Below the pieces are notes generated by a model that ran no database searches, was not told the origin of the DNA, and saw nothing but the letters and a program-made list of their open reading frames with translations. Of a stretch of DNA of 64,000 bases, positions 26,420 through 36,067 are shown piece by piece. The number at the start of each line of letters is the position of its first letter. The stretch's first letter is position 1. The position numbers and the translations under genes are program-made. The stretch is taken from NCBI GenBank assembly GCA_902766045.1, contig CACXCA010000004.1, positions 16,333-80,332 on the forward strand. The letters run 5' to 3'. The DNA comes from an uncultured Bacteroidales bacterium (GTDB taxonomy: Bacteria > Bacteroidota > Bacteroidia > Bacteroidales > Paludibacteraceae).

Positions 26420-27448
26420 TTATATAAACATTCTTTTCTTCCCTACCAAGACCCATATTATCACAGGGATTCCCAGTACGGCTGTAACAGCATTTAAAGG
26501 TAACACATACCCGTTAGAAGGCAACTGACAAATTATATCACATAGCAACATCATATTTCCTCCCAACAACAATGTACAAGGTATCACTTTGGAATGTTTG
26601 GATGTATTCATAATCATCCTGGCAATATGAGGAACGGCAATTCCAACGAAACCGACCGGTCCCGTAAAAGCAGTTGTAACGCCTGTCAGAACAACGGTTG
26701 CCACCATAATCAGCACTCTGCATCGAAACACAGAAACACCCATTGTTGAAGCATAATCATCCCCCAACAACATCAGATCCAATTGTTTTCGTACAAACCA
26801 AACCACAATCAATCCTGCCAAGACAAGAGGTGTCATCACGAGCAACTGATTGCGTCCAATCATAGACAAGGAGCCCAATGTCCAGTTTATAAACAACTTT
26901 ACCGAATCAGGATCACTAATATTCTGCAACACACTGATGACTGCACTAGCAAGAGTACCTAACATCATACCGACAATCAACAATGTAACCGACTCCTTAA
27001 TCCGAAAAGACACCAATAAAATAATAAGAAATAGCGACAAGGCCCCCAACATAGCAAATAACACGACACCCCATTGCATCCAGAACCCCACCAAAGTGAT
27101 TCCTAGCACAGACAAAAGCAATAAAAAAATGGCTGCGCCCAATGTCGCACCCGAGCTGATACCCAGCACATACGGACCTGCCAAAGGATTACGAAAAGAG
27201 GTCTGCATCAACAGACCAGAAACAGACAAGGAGACCCCCACCAAAACAGCAGCAAAGGCTTTAGGCAGACGGACCTCATAAAAGATCTTCGCATAAACAG
27301 TTGAATCTCCTCTTGCAATATTAAAAAATTCATTCATCGGTATATCAACACTACCCCATCGAAGATCCAACAAGAAAACGATAACCATCAACACTGTCAA
27401 TACAGCATAGATGAACCCAGAACTATCACCTCTTTTACTTCCCAACAT
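26420..27448 (-). CDS. FecCD-family ABC transporter permease
   Basis: The protein of about 342 residues (ATG start giving MLGSKRGD; a GTG two codons earlier is possible) has nine or ten membrane helices and FecCD (PF01032) signatures: EVRLPKAFAAVLVGVSLSVSG, NPLAGPYVLGISSGATLGA and the loop FTGPVGFVGIAVPHIARM that contacts the ATPase. These permeases import iron-siderophores, haem or cobalamin. It starts two bases after the binding-protein stop, so the two are co-transcribed. No ATPase gene follows: the next gene is convergent. Confidence 0.94.
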   Translation of the reverse strand: MLGSKRGDSSGFIYAVLTVLMVIVFLLDLRWGSVDIPMNEFFNIARGDSTVYAKIFYEVRLPKAFAAVLVGVSLSVSGLLMQTSFRNPLAGPYVLGISSGATLGAAIFLLLLSVLGITLVGFWMQWGVVLFAMLGALSLFLIILLVSFRIKESVTLLIVGMMLGTLASAVISVLQNISDPDSVKLFINWTLGSLSMIGRNQLLVMTPLVLAGLIVVWFVRKQLDLMLLGDDYASTMGVSVFRCRVLIMVATVVLTGVTTAFTGPVGFVGIAVPHIARMIMNTSKHSKVIPCTLLLGGNMMLLCDIICQLPSNGYVLPLNAVTAVLGIPVIIWVLVGKKRMFI

Positions 27449-27450
27449 AA

Positions 27451-28581
27451 TCACCTCACTTTATCTAAATAAACCGATTCATACCCAGGCATCAAATGCG
27501 GGTGTAAAACAGAGACAACATCGGCAAGTACAACATCAGGATGCGCCACCGCCGATTCATAAAAGTCAGTCACATACACATTAGAGCGTTGCTTCGATCT
27601 CTTATTAAAATGATAGATATTACCTGTTTGATAAGATTTGAGAACCGAAAGACGAGAATCTATATTCATCAGATATTTTGTCTGACAATTCATCCAAACA
27701 TCCACATTTTGATAATGGGTCATCAACCACTCCAATCCACAGGTGACAGTCGAAACCATCGAATCAGCCAAACAGAAATAAGCATTCGCATCTTGATAGA
27801 TTGAAGACATATATCCTTTTCCTCCCGTCAGATACCACGTATCGCCGAACGCTCCCGCAGCAAATAACGATGGACGCACACTATCAGTTGCTGCCAGGCT
27901 CTTCCACTTTAAATAGTTTTTTTCAATATCCAGAAACAAAGAATCGCCCATTTCTAATTTGTCAAATAAAACAGCAAAGGCTTTGATCCACTCAGCTCTA
28001 CCCAATGCATCCGGCTCATTCCACTCCTGACAGACCAACACAGGCCAATCATGAATCGGTATCTTCTCACGTTCATCAGACACAAACATTAATTCAGGAG
28101 AAACCAACAATAGTTTTTCCATATCAACATTAAAACCATCTCCCATCTCAACCACATCATTCTTCTGAATAATTGAAAGAGTAGAATCCGAATAAATATA
28201 TTCCTCATTAAACATACCACGCAAAGCAGACAAGCAACCTAACATACGAATGAACTCTAAATGAGTAGAAGAACTTAATGTAATCCGTGACAAAGGAATC
28301 TCCAATACAGGCACTGAATGCACCTTCAGCTTCTTGTCTTTTCTCACCAAACAAAAATTATCGACAGATGAATTTGCTGAATCCGAGTTCATCACACGAA
28401 GGAGATAACCAGTACTATCAGGCAAAGAATAAAGTGAAAACTTTCGAGAATATTTCAAATCGATTTCAGTTGCACACTTTATGAGCGAATCAATATTCTG
28501 TTCTTTGTTTTTCTCTTCTTTATGACTTGCACACGAAGCAACGAAGAAAAAACCTACAATGAGTATAAAAAATTGTTTCAT
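27451..28581 (-). CDS. ABC transporter substrate-binding lipoprotein, FecB/BtuF type
   Basis: The 376-residue protein has a lipoprotein signal (FFFVASCASHKEEK with the lipobox Cys at 17) and the two-lobe fold of periplasmic binding proteins for iron complexes or cobalamin, with LGCLSALRGMFNEEYIYS, LLVSPELMFVS and the linker-helix region LDIEKNYLKW. It would feed the adjacent FecCD permease. The substrate cannot be told from sequence; Fe-siderophore, haem and cobalamin are all possible. It is divergent from a TetR gene 105 bases away. Confidence 0.88.
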   Translation of the reverse strand: MKQFFILIVGFFFVASCASHKEEKNKEQNIDSLIKCATEIDLKYSRKFSLYSLPDSTGYLLRVMNSDSANSSVDNFCLVRKDKKLKVHSVPVLEIPLSRITLSSSTHLEFIRMLGCLSALRGMFNEEYIYSDSTLSIIQKNDVVEMGDGFNVDMEKLLLVSPELMFVSDEREKIPIHDWPVLVCQEWNEPDALGRAEWIKAFAVLFDKLEMGDSLFLDIEKNYLKWKSLAATDSVRPSLFAAGAFGDTWYLTGGKGYMSSIYQDANAYFCLADSMVSTVTCGLEWLMTHYQNVDVWMNCQTKYLMNIDSRLSVLKSYQTGNIYHFNKRSKQRSNVYVTDFYESAVAHPDVVLADVVSVLHPHLMPGYESVYLDKVR

Positions 28582-28600
28582 CTGTAAAAATATAATAACA

Positions 28601-28608
28601 CAAAATTA
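28601..28608 (-). promoter_or_regulatory. -7 box of the ABC transporter genes
   Basis: Minus strand TAATTTTG, exact TAnnTTTG match, 20 bases before the binding-protein ATG. Confidence 0.5.
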
Positions 28609-28649
28609 TAAAAATTCATAATAAGATTTTTCTTTCCATTATTTTAACT

Positions 28650-28657
28650 TATTTTTG
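28650..28657 (+). promoter_or_regulatory. -7 box of the TetR gene
   Basis: TATTTTTG, exact TAnnTTTG match, 29 bases before the ATG at 28687. It faces away from the ABC promoter within the same short intergenic space. Confidence 0.5.
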
Positions 28658-28686
28658 CATAATAAAAATCTATAACCGATAAAGTG

Positions 28687-29289
28687 ATGGGTACAACCAA
28701 AACAAGAGCAATATTTATAGACGTAGCACGTAAACTGTTCGCTGAAAAGGGAATGGAGAATACTACTATGAATGATATAGCATCCAAAGCGAACAAAGGT
28801 AGGCGCACACTTTATACATACTTCAAAAGCAAGGATGATATCTATTATGCTGTGATTGAGAGCGAATTGTTTCAGTTAGCTCATAAATTACAAGCAGAGA
28901 TGCAAAAGAACATGAATCCTGCCGAGAAACTCATAAACTACATCTATGTCCGAATGGACATCTTTCACGAAGCAGTGATGCGAAACGGTAACCTTCGTGC
29001 AAGTTTCTTCCGTAACATTCATGTCGTTGAAAAAAGCCGACACAGACTAGATATCACCGAAATGAAAATGCTAGAGTCCATTCTAATTGACGGAAATCAA
29101 CAGGGATATTTCAACGTAAAAAACCCTAAATTGGCGGCTATGATCATTCAATGTTCCCTTAAAGGATGCGAAGTCCCATTCATTCGTGGAGACCTCAGAC
29201 CTTTCTCATACCCAGAGAACAGGAAACACATTACCGATTTTATATTAAGTGGAATGTTGGAGTGTACCGACATGAGCAATAAAAAATAA
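28687..29289 (+). CDS. TetR/AcrR-family transcriptional regulator
   Basis: The 200-residue protein begins at the ATG for MGTTKTRAIF (a GTG one codon earlier is possible). Its N-terminal helix-turn-helix is clear: IFIDVARKLFAEKGMENTTM then IASKANKGRRTLYTYFKSKD. The C-terminal ligand-binding part is of the Bacteroidales TetR type with no recognised ligand. It is divergent from the ABC binding-protein and permease genes, so control of them is possible, but no operator dyad was identified. A weak AATAATG/CATTATT hairpin follows the stop. Confidence 0.9.
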   Translation: MGTTKTRAIFIDVARKLFAEKGMENTTMNDIASKANKGRRTLYTYFKSKDDIYYAVIESELFQLAHKLQAEMQKNMNPAEKLINYIYVRMDIFHEAVMRNGNLRASFFRNIHVVEKSRHRLDITEMKMLESILIDGNQQGYFNVKNPKLAAMIIQCSLKGCEVPFIRGDLRPFSYPENRKHITDFILSGMLECTDMSNKK

Positions 29290-29378
29290 TGTATAAACCA
29301 TTATTGAAAAACAAAAAAATTAATAGTCAGCGAATTACAAATATTTCACTGCATACACGATATTTTTTCGCAAATGTG

Positions 29379-29410
29379 TTTGTATTTTAAAAAATAAAGT
29401 GATACCTTTG
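29379..29410 (+). promoter_or_regulatory. tRNA-Arg promoter
   Basis: TTTG (29379-29382), exactly 20 bases, then TACCTTTG (29403-29410): a full consensus Bacteroides promoter 32 bases before the mature tRNA. Confidence 0.75.
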
Positions 29411-29441
29411 CATCGCATTTGAGAAACAAGCCAAGTGTTAC

Positions 29442-29515
29442 GGCCCCGTAGCTCAACTGTATAGAGCATTTGACTACGGATCAAAAGGTTGTGGGTTAGA
29501 ATCCCGCCGGGGTCA
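29442..29515 (+). tRNA. tRNA-Arg (anticodon ACG)
   Basis: The 74 bases fold into a full cloverleaf: acceptor GGCCCCG/CGGGGTC (one G-T pair), D stem GCTC/GAGC, anticodon stem TTTGA/TCAAA with loop CTACGGA and anticodon ACG at 29476-29478, T stem GTGGG/CCCGC. CCA is not encoded. The T loop reads TTAGAAT instead of the near-universal TTCGAAT, and the D loop AACTGTATA has GT where GG is expected, so the tertiary pair 19-56 would be U-A instead of G-C. Anticodon ACG is normally edited to ICG and reads CGU, CGC and CGA. Confidence 0.95.
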
Positions 29516-29517
29516 CT

Positions 29518-29550
29518 AAAGGAGAGAAACAATGTTTCCCTCCTTTTTTT
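29518..29550 (+). terminator. tRNA-Arg terminator
   Basis: GGAGAGAAAC/GTTTCCCTCC stem with one mismatch and an AAT loop, followed by seven T. Confidence 0.85.
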
Positions 29551-29623
29551 ATCACCATACACCTGATAGAAAAAAGACATTCAGATATTATACAAAAGCA
29601 AGGAAAATGTTTTTTCATTTACC

Positions 29624-29631
29624 TATATTTG
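29624..29631 (+). promoter_or_regulatory. -7 box of the TPR gene
   Basis: TATATTTG, exact TAnnTTTG match, about 75 bases before the ATG at 29706. Confidence 0.5.
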
Positions 29632-29705
29632 CAAAAAAAAGTTTTTATTCAAATAACATCGCATGAAGCACAAAAGCAACAGATGAAAAAATCATAAAAA
29701 CGACC

Positions 29706-31847
29706 ATGACCAATAGAGATTTTGAAATACTATATAAAAATGTGTGCGTAGAAACGTGCAACAAAGAATTAAATGCCGCATTTAATCATTTAAAAGAACT
29801 AATCACAGAAACCAATAATTCATTTTGGGAGGAGCAACGTGGCGAATTAGAAAACACATATTTAAATATGCTAAAATATGCGACCGATGCCATCCAAGAC
29901 CCCAATCAAGAATCCATCTATAAAAACATACAGATTCAATTGTTAGAGTTAGCCGATACCGTTCGGAATCAATTCTTCACAAAGAACTCCAACAATATCG
30001 TATATCAACACAAAAGAACGTCTCCCCTTCTCCACTTCTCATGGCCTGAGACATTCAACATACAAGAACACCATACACAACTGTTTCATGTACTATGGCT
30101 AACAGAGAAGTATGACAAAGAGTTCTCCAATCACATCAAAGATCTTTTAGCAGACCCTTCGATAGACGAAGGTTGCAAATGCACATACATAGCAGCAATC
30201 ATGCTAGGATTGATTCGGACATTTGACGAAGAGAAATTTCATTTGTTACTAGATAAAATCGATGATCCTATAAAATCCATCAAACAACGGGCTCTCATCG
30301 GCATCATTTTTTGCACAAACATTCATTCAGCAAGAATCAACATCTACTCAAAACTGAGCAGTAGAATGCAATACATGTTTGACAATGAAGATATAGCAGA
30401 AAACTTACAAAAGACGATCATTCAAATTCTTCTCAGCAAAGAAACAGACAAAATCACAAAGAAGATGAATGACACGCTTCCTGATTTAATAAAAAACAGT
30501 TCTTTAAAAGAGCTAAAGAAGAACAAAATAAACATAGAAGACCTCATCAACGAAGGGAATGAGATGTCCATCATAAATCCGAAATGGGACTCTATCATGG
30601 AAAACTCAGGCGTCTCCGATAAGATGATGGAATTATCCAATCTTCAAATGGAAGGAGGCGATATTTTCATGAGCACATTCGCCTCACTAAAGAACTTTGC
30701 CTTCTTCAACACGATAGAGAACTGGTTTCTCCCTTTCTTCCACCAAACGATTGCCAAGAAATATGAACTAAACGACTCTGATTTCGCTCAACAGCTGACG
30801 GGTCTATTAAACGAAAGCGTATTTCTTTGCAATTCAGACAAATATTCAATGATCTATTCCATTAATGAAATGCCCAATCAATACAAAGAGATGATCAAAA
30901 ACACATTTCAAATGGAAAAAGATCAGTTGGGAGAACTTAAAAACGCCAATCTGCCAACCGCATATTCGGAGGAAAACAATATCGCACGAATGTACATTCA
31001 AGACTTGTTCAGATTCTACAATCTATATTTCTTCAAAAAAGATTTTAGCAATCCGTTCCTCTCCATAAAGAATTTCAATGATAATATACTGATACAAAAC
31101 AATCCAAAATCAAAAGAGATCAAACTTGCCATCATTGATTTTTTCATAAAGAAGGAGTATTATCAACAGGCTATCCAACTGCTCACCACGTTATCAGAGA
31201 AGCAGCCGACACAAATCGATTATCTACAAAAAATTGCGTTCTGTTATCAACAACAAGGAGATTACGACAACGCCATCACATATTATCAAAAAGCAGAAAC
31301 ATTACAATCTGGCACGTTATGGAATTTAAAGCGATTAGCTTATTGCCTTAAATGCAACAAGAAATACGAAGATAGCTTGTTCTATTATCAACAATGCGAG
31401 ACATTGTCGCCCGATGATCTAAACATACAATCCAACATAGGCTATTGTCTGATCAACCTACAACGCTACCAAGAGGCGCTAAAGATTTTCTTTAAAATCG
31501 AATACTTAGCACCAGAAAACAACAATGCTGCCAAAGCCATCGGATGGTGCTCATTTGTATGCAACAAATTAGAGCAAGCCGAAAAATATTATTTAAAATC
31601 AGCAGAAGATAAAAGGAACGAAACAGACTGGATGAACATTGGTCACATACAACTATGTCTGAATAAAAAAGACGAAGCGATTCAATACTACAAAAAAGCA
31701 TATTTAAAAATCGATTCTGACCCCAAAAAGTTCAGTCAATTATTCAACGAAGACAAAATATATTTAACACAAAACGGAATAGAAGAAAAGAACATTCCTT
31801 TATACAAGGACTATATACTATATAAAATATCACAAACAGAGGCGTAA
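29706..31847 (+). CDS. Large TPR-repeat protein of unknown function
   Basis: The 713-residue protein has no signal peptide or membrane helix. Its first 470 residues are helical and match nothing I recognise. From about 475 to 685 there are five or six tetratricopeptide repeats (YYQQAIQLLTTLSEKQP, AFCYQQQGDYDNAITYYQKA, AYCLKCNKKYEDSLFYYQQC, GYCLINLQRYQEALKIFF, GHIQLCLNKKDEAIQYYKKA). It is probably a cytoplasmic scaffold. It stands alone between the tRNA and the nuo leader, with its own promoter. Similar tall helical-plus-TPR proteins occur in Bacteroidales without assigned function. Confidence 0.75.
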   Translation: MTNRDFEILYKNVCVETCNKELNAAFNHLKELITETNNSFWEEQRGELENTYLNMLKYATDAIQDPNQESIYKNIQIQLLELADTVRNQFFTKNSNNIVYQHKRTSPLLHFSWPETFNIQEHHTQLFHVLWLTEKYDKEFSNHIKDLLADPSIDEGCKCTYIAAIMLGLIRTFDEEKFHLLLDKIDDPIKSIKQRALIGIIFCTNIHSARINIYSKLSSRMQYMFDNEDIAENLQKTIIQILLSKETDKITKKMNDTLPDLIKNSSLKELKKNKINIEDLINEGNEMSIINPKWDSIMENSGVSDKMMELSNLQMEGGDIFMSTFASLKNFAFFNTIENWFLPFFHQTIAKKYELNDSDFAQQLTGLLNESVFLCNSDKYSMIYSINEMPNQYKEMIKNTFQMEKDQLGELKNANLPTAYSEENNIARMYIQDLFRFYNLYFFKKDFSNPFLSIKNFNDNILIQNNPKSKEIKLAIIDFFIKKEYYQQAIQLLTTLSEKQPTQIDYLQKIAFCYQQQGDYDNAITYYQKAETLQSGTLWNLKRLAYCLKCNKKYEDSLFYYQQCETLSPDDLNIQSNIGYCLINLQRYQEALKIFFKIEYLAPENNNAAKAIGWCSFVCNKLEQAEKYYLKSAEDKRNETDWMNIGHIQLCLNKKDEAIQYYKKAYLKIDSDPKKFSQLFNEDKIYLTQNGIEEKNIPLYKDYILYKISQTEA

Positions 31848-32112
31848 CAAAATGTCTTGTCATGAATAGACATCAATAAGAAGATCGCACATGAAATTTT
31901 GACGGGATAAATAGCCTGCAAACACGATTTTCCAGTCCAATTCATCTGCAGAAATATTCAAATTGACAAATTCAGAGGTGTTATAATATCATTTTGATAC
32001 GATTAAGGTATATTTAAAAACAAAATCACGACCACAACAATCTAAATCTATAATTTTAACACAATTCAACTTTCATATTGTCAAAAAAAATGTAAAATTT
32101 AAGAGTAAAATA

Positions 32113-32144
32113 TTTGGCTAAATGAAATAGATTTTCCAAATTTG
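32113..32144 (+). promoter_or_regulatory. Promoter upstream of the nuo leader
   Basis: TTTG (32113-32116), 20 bases, then CAAATTTG (32137-32144), one base off TAnnTTTG. Transcription would begin near 32151, about 210 bases before nuoA. The rest of the 514-base gap between the TPR gene and nuoA holds the leader ORF and terminator; 31848-32110 shows nothing else of note. Confidence 0.6.
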
Positions 32145-32192
32145 CGTAAGAATTTCAAAAAAATTGTTAAGGCTAAAAAATAAATTAATAAA

Positions 32193-32279
32193 ATGATGTC
32201 CAAATTACTCATTTGCAAACGATTGAAGAGCATAAAAGCCCTTACTTTCGTGTATCTTGTAAAGAGGACATATATATAA
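32193..32279 (+). CDS. Candidate 28-codon leader ORF before nuo
   Basis: An ATG-ATG start opens a 28-residue ORF that ends in TAA at 32279, ten bases before a strong terminator hairpin. The peptide is basic and hydrophobic (MMSKLLICKRLKSIK then ALTFVYLVKRTYI). It lies inside the predicted nuo leader. It may be a translated small protein, a regulatory leader peptide or chance. The A-rich stretch before the ATG is like that of other genes here. It contains one Cys and no run of a single amino acid that would suggest classical amino-acid attenuation. Confidence 0.4.
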   Translation: MMSKLLICKRLKSIKALTFVYLVKRTYI

Positions 32280-32288
32280 AAAGAGATT

Positions 32289-32325
32289 GGAAGCTGTATC
32301 AAAAGAGATACAGCTTCCATTTTTT
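32289..32325 (+). terminator. Strong terminator or attenuator in the nuo leader
   Basis: A perfect 12-base stem (GGAAGCTGTATC with GATACAGCTTCC) around a six-base loop is followed by ATTTTTTG. It lies 37 bases before the nuoA ATG with no visible promoter after it, so nuo expression from the upstream promoter must read through it. Confidence 0.85.
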
Positions 32326-32361
32326 GTTGGAAAACAATAATAACAAACAAATAAAATAGAA

Positions 32362-32712
32362 ATGAGTTCAGAGATTTTCATTGTTGCATTTGTCACTGCT
32401 ATCATCATGGTAATAGCAGCAGTGGTGATTGGCAAATTATTAGCGCCAACATCGACCAATGCGCAAAAAGGAGAACCGTATGAGTGTGGTATTCCTACGA
32501 AGGGGACATCATGGATGCAGTTCAAAGTTGGTTACTATCTCTTTGCCATCCTATTCTTGATATTTGACGTAGAAACAGTTTTACTGTTTCCATGGGCAAG
32601 CATCATGAAGTCATTAGGATCAATAGGATTAGTAAGCGTGCTGTTCTTCCTATTCATCCTCGTTCTCGGTTTAGCTTATGCATGGAAGAAAGGAGCGTTA
32701 GAATGGAAGTAA
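32362..32712 (+). CDS. nuoA: NADH-quinone oxidoreductase subunit A
   Basis: The 116-residue protein has three membrane helices and the NuoA signatures YECGIPTKG and [25 protein letters not shown]. It is part of the membrane arm near the quinone site. It is the first gene of an 11-gene complex I operon and its end overlaps nuoB by ten bases. Confidence 0.96.
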   Translation: MSSEIFIVAFVTAIIMVIAAVVIGKLLAPTSTNAQKGEPYECGIPTKGTSWMQFKVGYYLFAILFLIFDVETVLLFPWASIMKSLGSIGLVSVLFFLFILVLGLAYAWKKGALEWK

Positions 32713-33317
32713 AAAACATCAAGGTAAAAAGCATGAAGCAAGAAGACTTCAATGATACTGAGTACTTAGAGCAGTATGTTGAAGAGCTTCGTAATAATGG
32801 TGTGGGAGTAAGCATAGGTGTTTTAGACGACTTCATAAATTGGAGCCGTTCTCATTCCGTATGGCCACTCACCTTTGCAACTGCATGTTGCGGTATTGAA
32901 TTCATGTGTGTAGGTGCAGCAAGAACAGACTTTGCTCGATTTGGATGGGAAGTAACAAGAAACTCACCTCGACAAGCTGACGTGATATTTGTAGCAGGAA
33001 CCATTGTTCATAAAATGGCACCTGTATTAAAACGTCTGTATGATCAAATGGCAGAGCCTAAGTATGTGATTGCAGTGGGTGGATGTGCCATCAGTGGTGG
33101 TCCGTTCAAAGACTCATATCATGTAGTTCAAGGTGTTGACAAGATCATACCTGTGGACGTATATGTACCTGGCTGTCCTCCAAGACCAGATGCCATGCTA
33201 TATGGCATGATGCAACTAGAAAGGAAAATCAAGGTGGAGAAGTTCTTCAAACTTCCTTGCAGAAAAAAAGAAAGTGAAGAGATAGTTCAAGAAAATAACC
33301 CATCAGAAATAAAGTAG
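32703..33317 (+). CDS. nuoB: NADH-quinone oxidoreductase subunit B
   Basis: About 204 residues from the ATG inside the end of nuoA (MEVKNIKVK); a second ATG ten codons on (MKQEDFND) is possible. Ligands of the N2 4Fe-4S cluster are visible in [21 protein letters not shown] and VPGCPPRPD. It hands electrons to quinone. An in-frame open stretch reaching further upstream is coding sequence of nuoA in another frame. Confidence 0.96.
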   Translation: MEVKNIKVKSMKQEDFNDTEYLEQYVEELRNNGVGVSIGVLDDFINWSRSHSVWPLTFATACCGIEFMCVGAARTDFARFGWEVTRNSPRQADVIFVAGTIVHKMAPVLKRLYDQMAEPKYVIAVGGCAISGGPFKDSYHVVQGVDKIIPVDVYVPGCPPRPDAMLYGMMQLERKIKVEKFFKLPCRKKESEEIVQENNPSEIK

Positions 33318-33320
33318 GAA

Positions 33321-34949
33321 ATGAAAAAGACAAAAGACATTATTTCATCCGTTGCTTCGGGTCTCACCGTAGAGGAGCAACAATACCCTACCATTACCGT
33401 CGAGCCAAAACAATGGAGAAAATTAGCAGAAAAATTAAAAGCTAATGGATTAGACGTTTTATTGAATCTGACGGGTATCGACTACAAAGATTGTTTAGGT
33501 GTCATCTACCATTTAACATCTTCTATTGAAAAGAATACAATGGTAGTTGTCAAAGTCAAGACTCCTGATTATGAAGACATAGCAATTCCTTCTGTCTATG
33601 ATTTATGGGAATCAGCTAATTTATATGAAAGGGAAGCTTATGATTTTTATGGCATAAAATTCGTCAATCATCCTGATCTCCGTCGTATATTCTTACGTGC
33701 TGATTGGAACGGATATCCATTTAGAAAAGATTATGATGCAAATCCAGCTCTCAATCCTATTCCTCTTGTCAATCAAACGGTTGATGACATGGAAGACATG
33801 CCAACTCTATCTTTTGACAAAGAAGGAAAACTGATAACAAAGCATCATCAGTTATTTGAGAATGGAGAATACGTGGTAAACATAGGTCCTCAGCACCCTG
33901 CCACCCACGGAGTACTTCACCTTCGCGTCTCTTTAGACGGTGAAATCATCAAAAAAGTAGATCCAAATTTTGGATATATCCACCGTGGTATTGAAAAAAT
34001 GTGTGAATCGAAGACCTATCCACAAATACTTCAACTAACAGAACGTTTGGATTATCTTTCAGGAACCATGAATCGTCATGCTTTCTGTCTATGCTGTGAG
34101 AAAGCACTAGGATTAGAGATTCCAAAACGTGCAGAAGCAGTCAGAATCATATTTGATGAATTAACACGTATCGCATCTCACCTATTAGGTTGGGGTTGTA
34201 TGTGTATGGATATGGGATCCATCACTGCATTCATCTATGGTATGCGTGACCGAGAAAAGATCATGGACATTTTTGAGGAGACTGGAGGTGGACGACTGAT
34301 GGTTGGATACAATGTCATTGGAGGATTAGCAAATGACATACATCCAAAATTCATTGACCAAGTGAAAGAATTCATTCCATATATGCGAAAGATGTTAAAA
34401 GAGTATCATATACTCTTCACTAACAATCCTATTGCCAAAGGACGTATGGAAAAGATGGGTATTCTTTCTATGGACAAAGCCGTTTCATTAGGTGTGACAG
34501 GGCCATCAGGACGAGCATCTGGATGGGCTTGTGATGTTCGAAAAATTGAGCCATACGCAGGATACGACAAGATCGATTTCGAACAGGTTCTTTTTGAGAC
34601 AGGCGACACATTCGATCGATATCTCATTCGTTTGAAAGAAATCGAGCAATCACTTAAGATTATCGAGCAATTGATTAATAATTTACCAGACGATGGATTC
34701 AAAGCAAAAACCCCAGCAATCATCAAACTCCCTGCAGGTGAATACTACCAACGTGTAGAAAATGCTCGTGGTGATTTTGGAGTATATATTAATAGCACGG
34801 GTGACAAGAATCCATACAGAGTAAAGTTCAGATCACCTTGTATGACGTTGATTTCCGCTCTAGATCCATTGTGTCAGAACGAAAAGATAGCCGATTTGAT
34901 TATGATCGGTGCATCTTTGGACTACGTTATTCCGTGTGCAGATAGATAA
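33321..34949 (+). CDS. nuoCD: Fused NADH-quinone oxidoreductase subunits C and D
   Basis: The 542-residue protein carries a 30-kDa (NuoC) domain in about residues 1-150 ([28 protein letters not shown]) and a 49-kDa (NuoD) domain from about 175 ([46 protein letters not shown] and the C-terminal PCADR). The fusion is known in several bacterial groups including Bacteroidota. It forms the quinone-binding part of the peripheral arm. Confidence 0.96.
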   Translation: MKKTKDIISSVASGLTVEEQQYPTITVEPKQWRKLAEKLKANGLDVLLNLTGIDYKDCLGVIYHLTSSIEKNTMVVVKVKTPDYEDIAIPSVYDLWESANLYEREAYDFYGIKFVNHPDLRRIFLRADWNGYPFRKDYDANPALNPIPLVNQTVDDMEDMPTLSFDKEGKLITKHHQLFENGEYVVNIGPQHPATHGVLHLRVSLDGEIIKKVDPNFGYIHRGIEKMCESKTYPQILQLTERLDYLSGTMNRHAFCLCCEKALGLEIPKRAEAVRIIFDELTRIASHLLGWGCMCMDMGSITAFIYGMRDREKIMDIFEETGGGRLMVGYNVIGGLANDIHPKFIDQVKEFIPYMRKMLKEYHILFTNNPIAKGRMEKMGILSMDKAVSLGVTGPSGRASGWACDVRKIEPYAGYDKIDFEQVLFETGDTFDRYLIRLKEIEQSLKIIEQLINNLPDDGFKAKTPAIIKLPAGEYYQRVENARGDFGVYINSTGDKNPYRVKFRSPCMTLISALDPLCQNEKIADLIMIGASLDYVIPCADR

Positions 34950-34978
34950 ATTGTCATATAGTAAAAAGCAAAATAAAA

Positions 34979-36055
34979 ATGAGTTTAGAATTAGAAAATG
35001 TAGTAAAATTAGCACACGATGGGCTCACCTCTTCCCTACCCGGATGGGCTGCAGCCGCTATCGAGTACGTTCTCGTCGGAGTGTTGTTGTTAGCACTCTA
35101 TTGTGTGCTTGCATTGATTCTGATTTTCTTGGAACGTAAGATATGTGCACGTTTCCAATGTCGTCTTGGACCTAATCGTGTAGGACCATGGGGTTCATTG
35201 CAGTTGATAGCCGACATGGTAAAGATATTATTAAAAGAGATCGTTAAAATCAGCAAATCAGATAAGCTATTGTATTATGTAGCCATATTCCTAGCAATCA
35301 TCGGCTCATTCTGCACATTCGGTGCACTACAATTTGGCAAAGGATTAGCATGTATTGATTTCAACGTCGGAATATTCTATATTCTTGCCATTTCCTCACT
35401 AGGTGTTATCGGTATATTGTTAGCTGGATGGTCTAGTAACAACAAATATACTTTGATTGGTGCCATGCGTAGTGGAGCTCAATTGATCAGCTATGAATTA
35501 TCTGCAGGTATTTCCATCCTGACCATGGTGATCTTAGCAGGTTCATTAAACATATCAGACATCATCAACGGTCAAGAGAATGCTTGGTTTATATTTCAAG
35601 CACCACTCCCTGCTCTCATCGCATTTATTATCTATTTAATTGCAGGACATGCAGAGACCAACCGTGGACCATTCGACTTACCTGAAGCAGAATCAGAATT
35701 AACAGCAGGATACCACACAGAATACTCCGGTATCCAATATGGTTTTTTCTATCTAGCTGAATATCTTAATATGTTTATTATTGCCGGAGTGGCCACTACC
35801 GTATTTTTAGGAGGTTGGCAACCATTCCATATTCATGCTGATTGGGCAAGTGGATTTAATCATGTGATGGATTATATTCCAAGTTACATTTGGTTCTTAG
35901 GAAAAGCCTTTTCATTGGTATTACTTAGTTTATGGGTAAGATGGACATTCCCACGATTAAGAATTGACCAATTGCTTCACTTGGAATGGAAAATATTAAT
36001 GCCAATCAGTTTGCTAAATATGCTTGTGATGGCAGTATGGGTATTAATTTTCTAA
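34979..36055 (+). CDS. nuoH: NADH-quinone oxidoreductase subunit H
   Basis: A 358-residue membrane protein with about eight helices and NuoH signatures [41 protein letters not shown] and [19 protein letters not shown]. It lines the quinone channel. Confidence 0.96.
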   Translation: MSLELENVVKLAHDGLTSSLPGWAAAAIEYVLVGVLLLALYCVLALILIFLERKICARFQCRLGPNRVGPWGSLQLIADMVKILLKEIVKISKSDKLLYYVAIFLAIIGSFCTFGALQFGKGLACIDFNVGIFYILAISSLGVIGILLAGWSSNNKYTLIGAMRSGAQLISYELSAGISILTMVILAGSLNISDIINGQENAWFIFQAPLPALIAFIIYLIAGHAETNRGPFDLPEAESELTAGYHTEYSGIQYGFFYLAEYLNMFIIAGVATTVFLGGWQPFHIHADWASGFNHVMDYIPSYIWFLGKAFSLVLLSLWVRWTFPRLRIDQLLHLEWKILMPISLLNMLVMAVWVLIF

Positions 36056-36067
36056 AATTAAAAAGAA

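Noticed and set aside
32099..32525. Minus-strand ORFs across the nuo leader and nuoA start
   Set aside because: They run opposite to nuoA and the leader hairpin and contain no recognisable domain.
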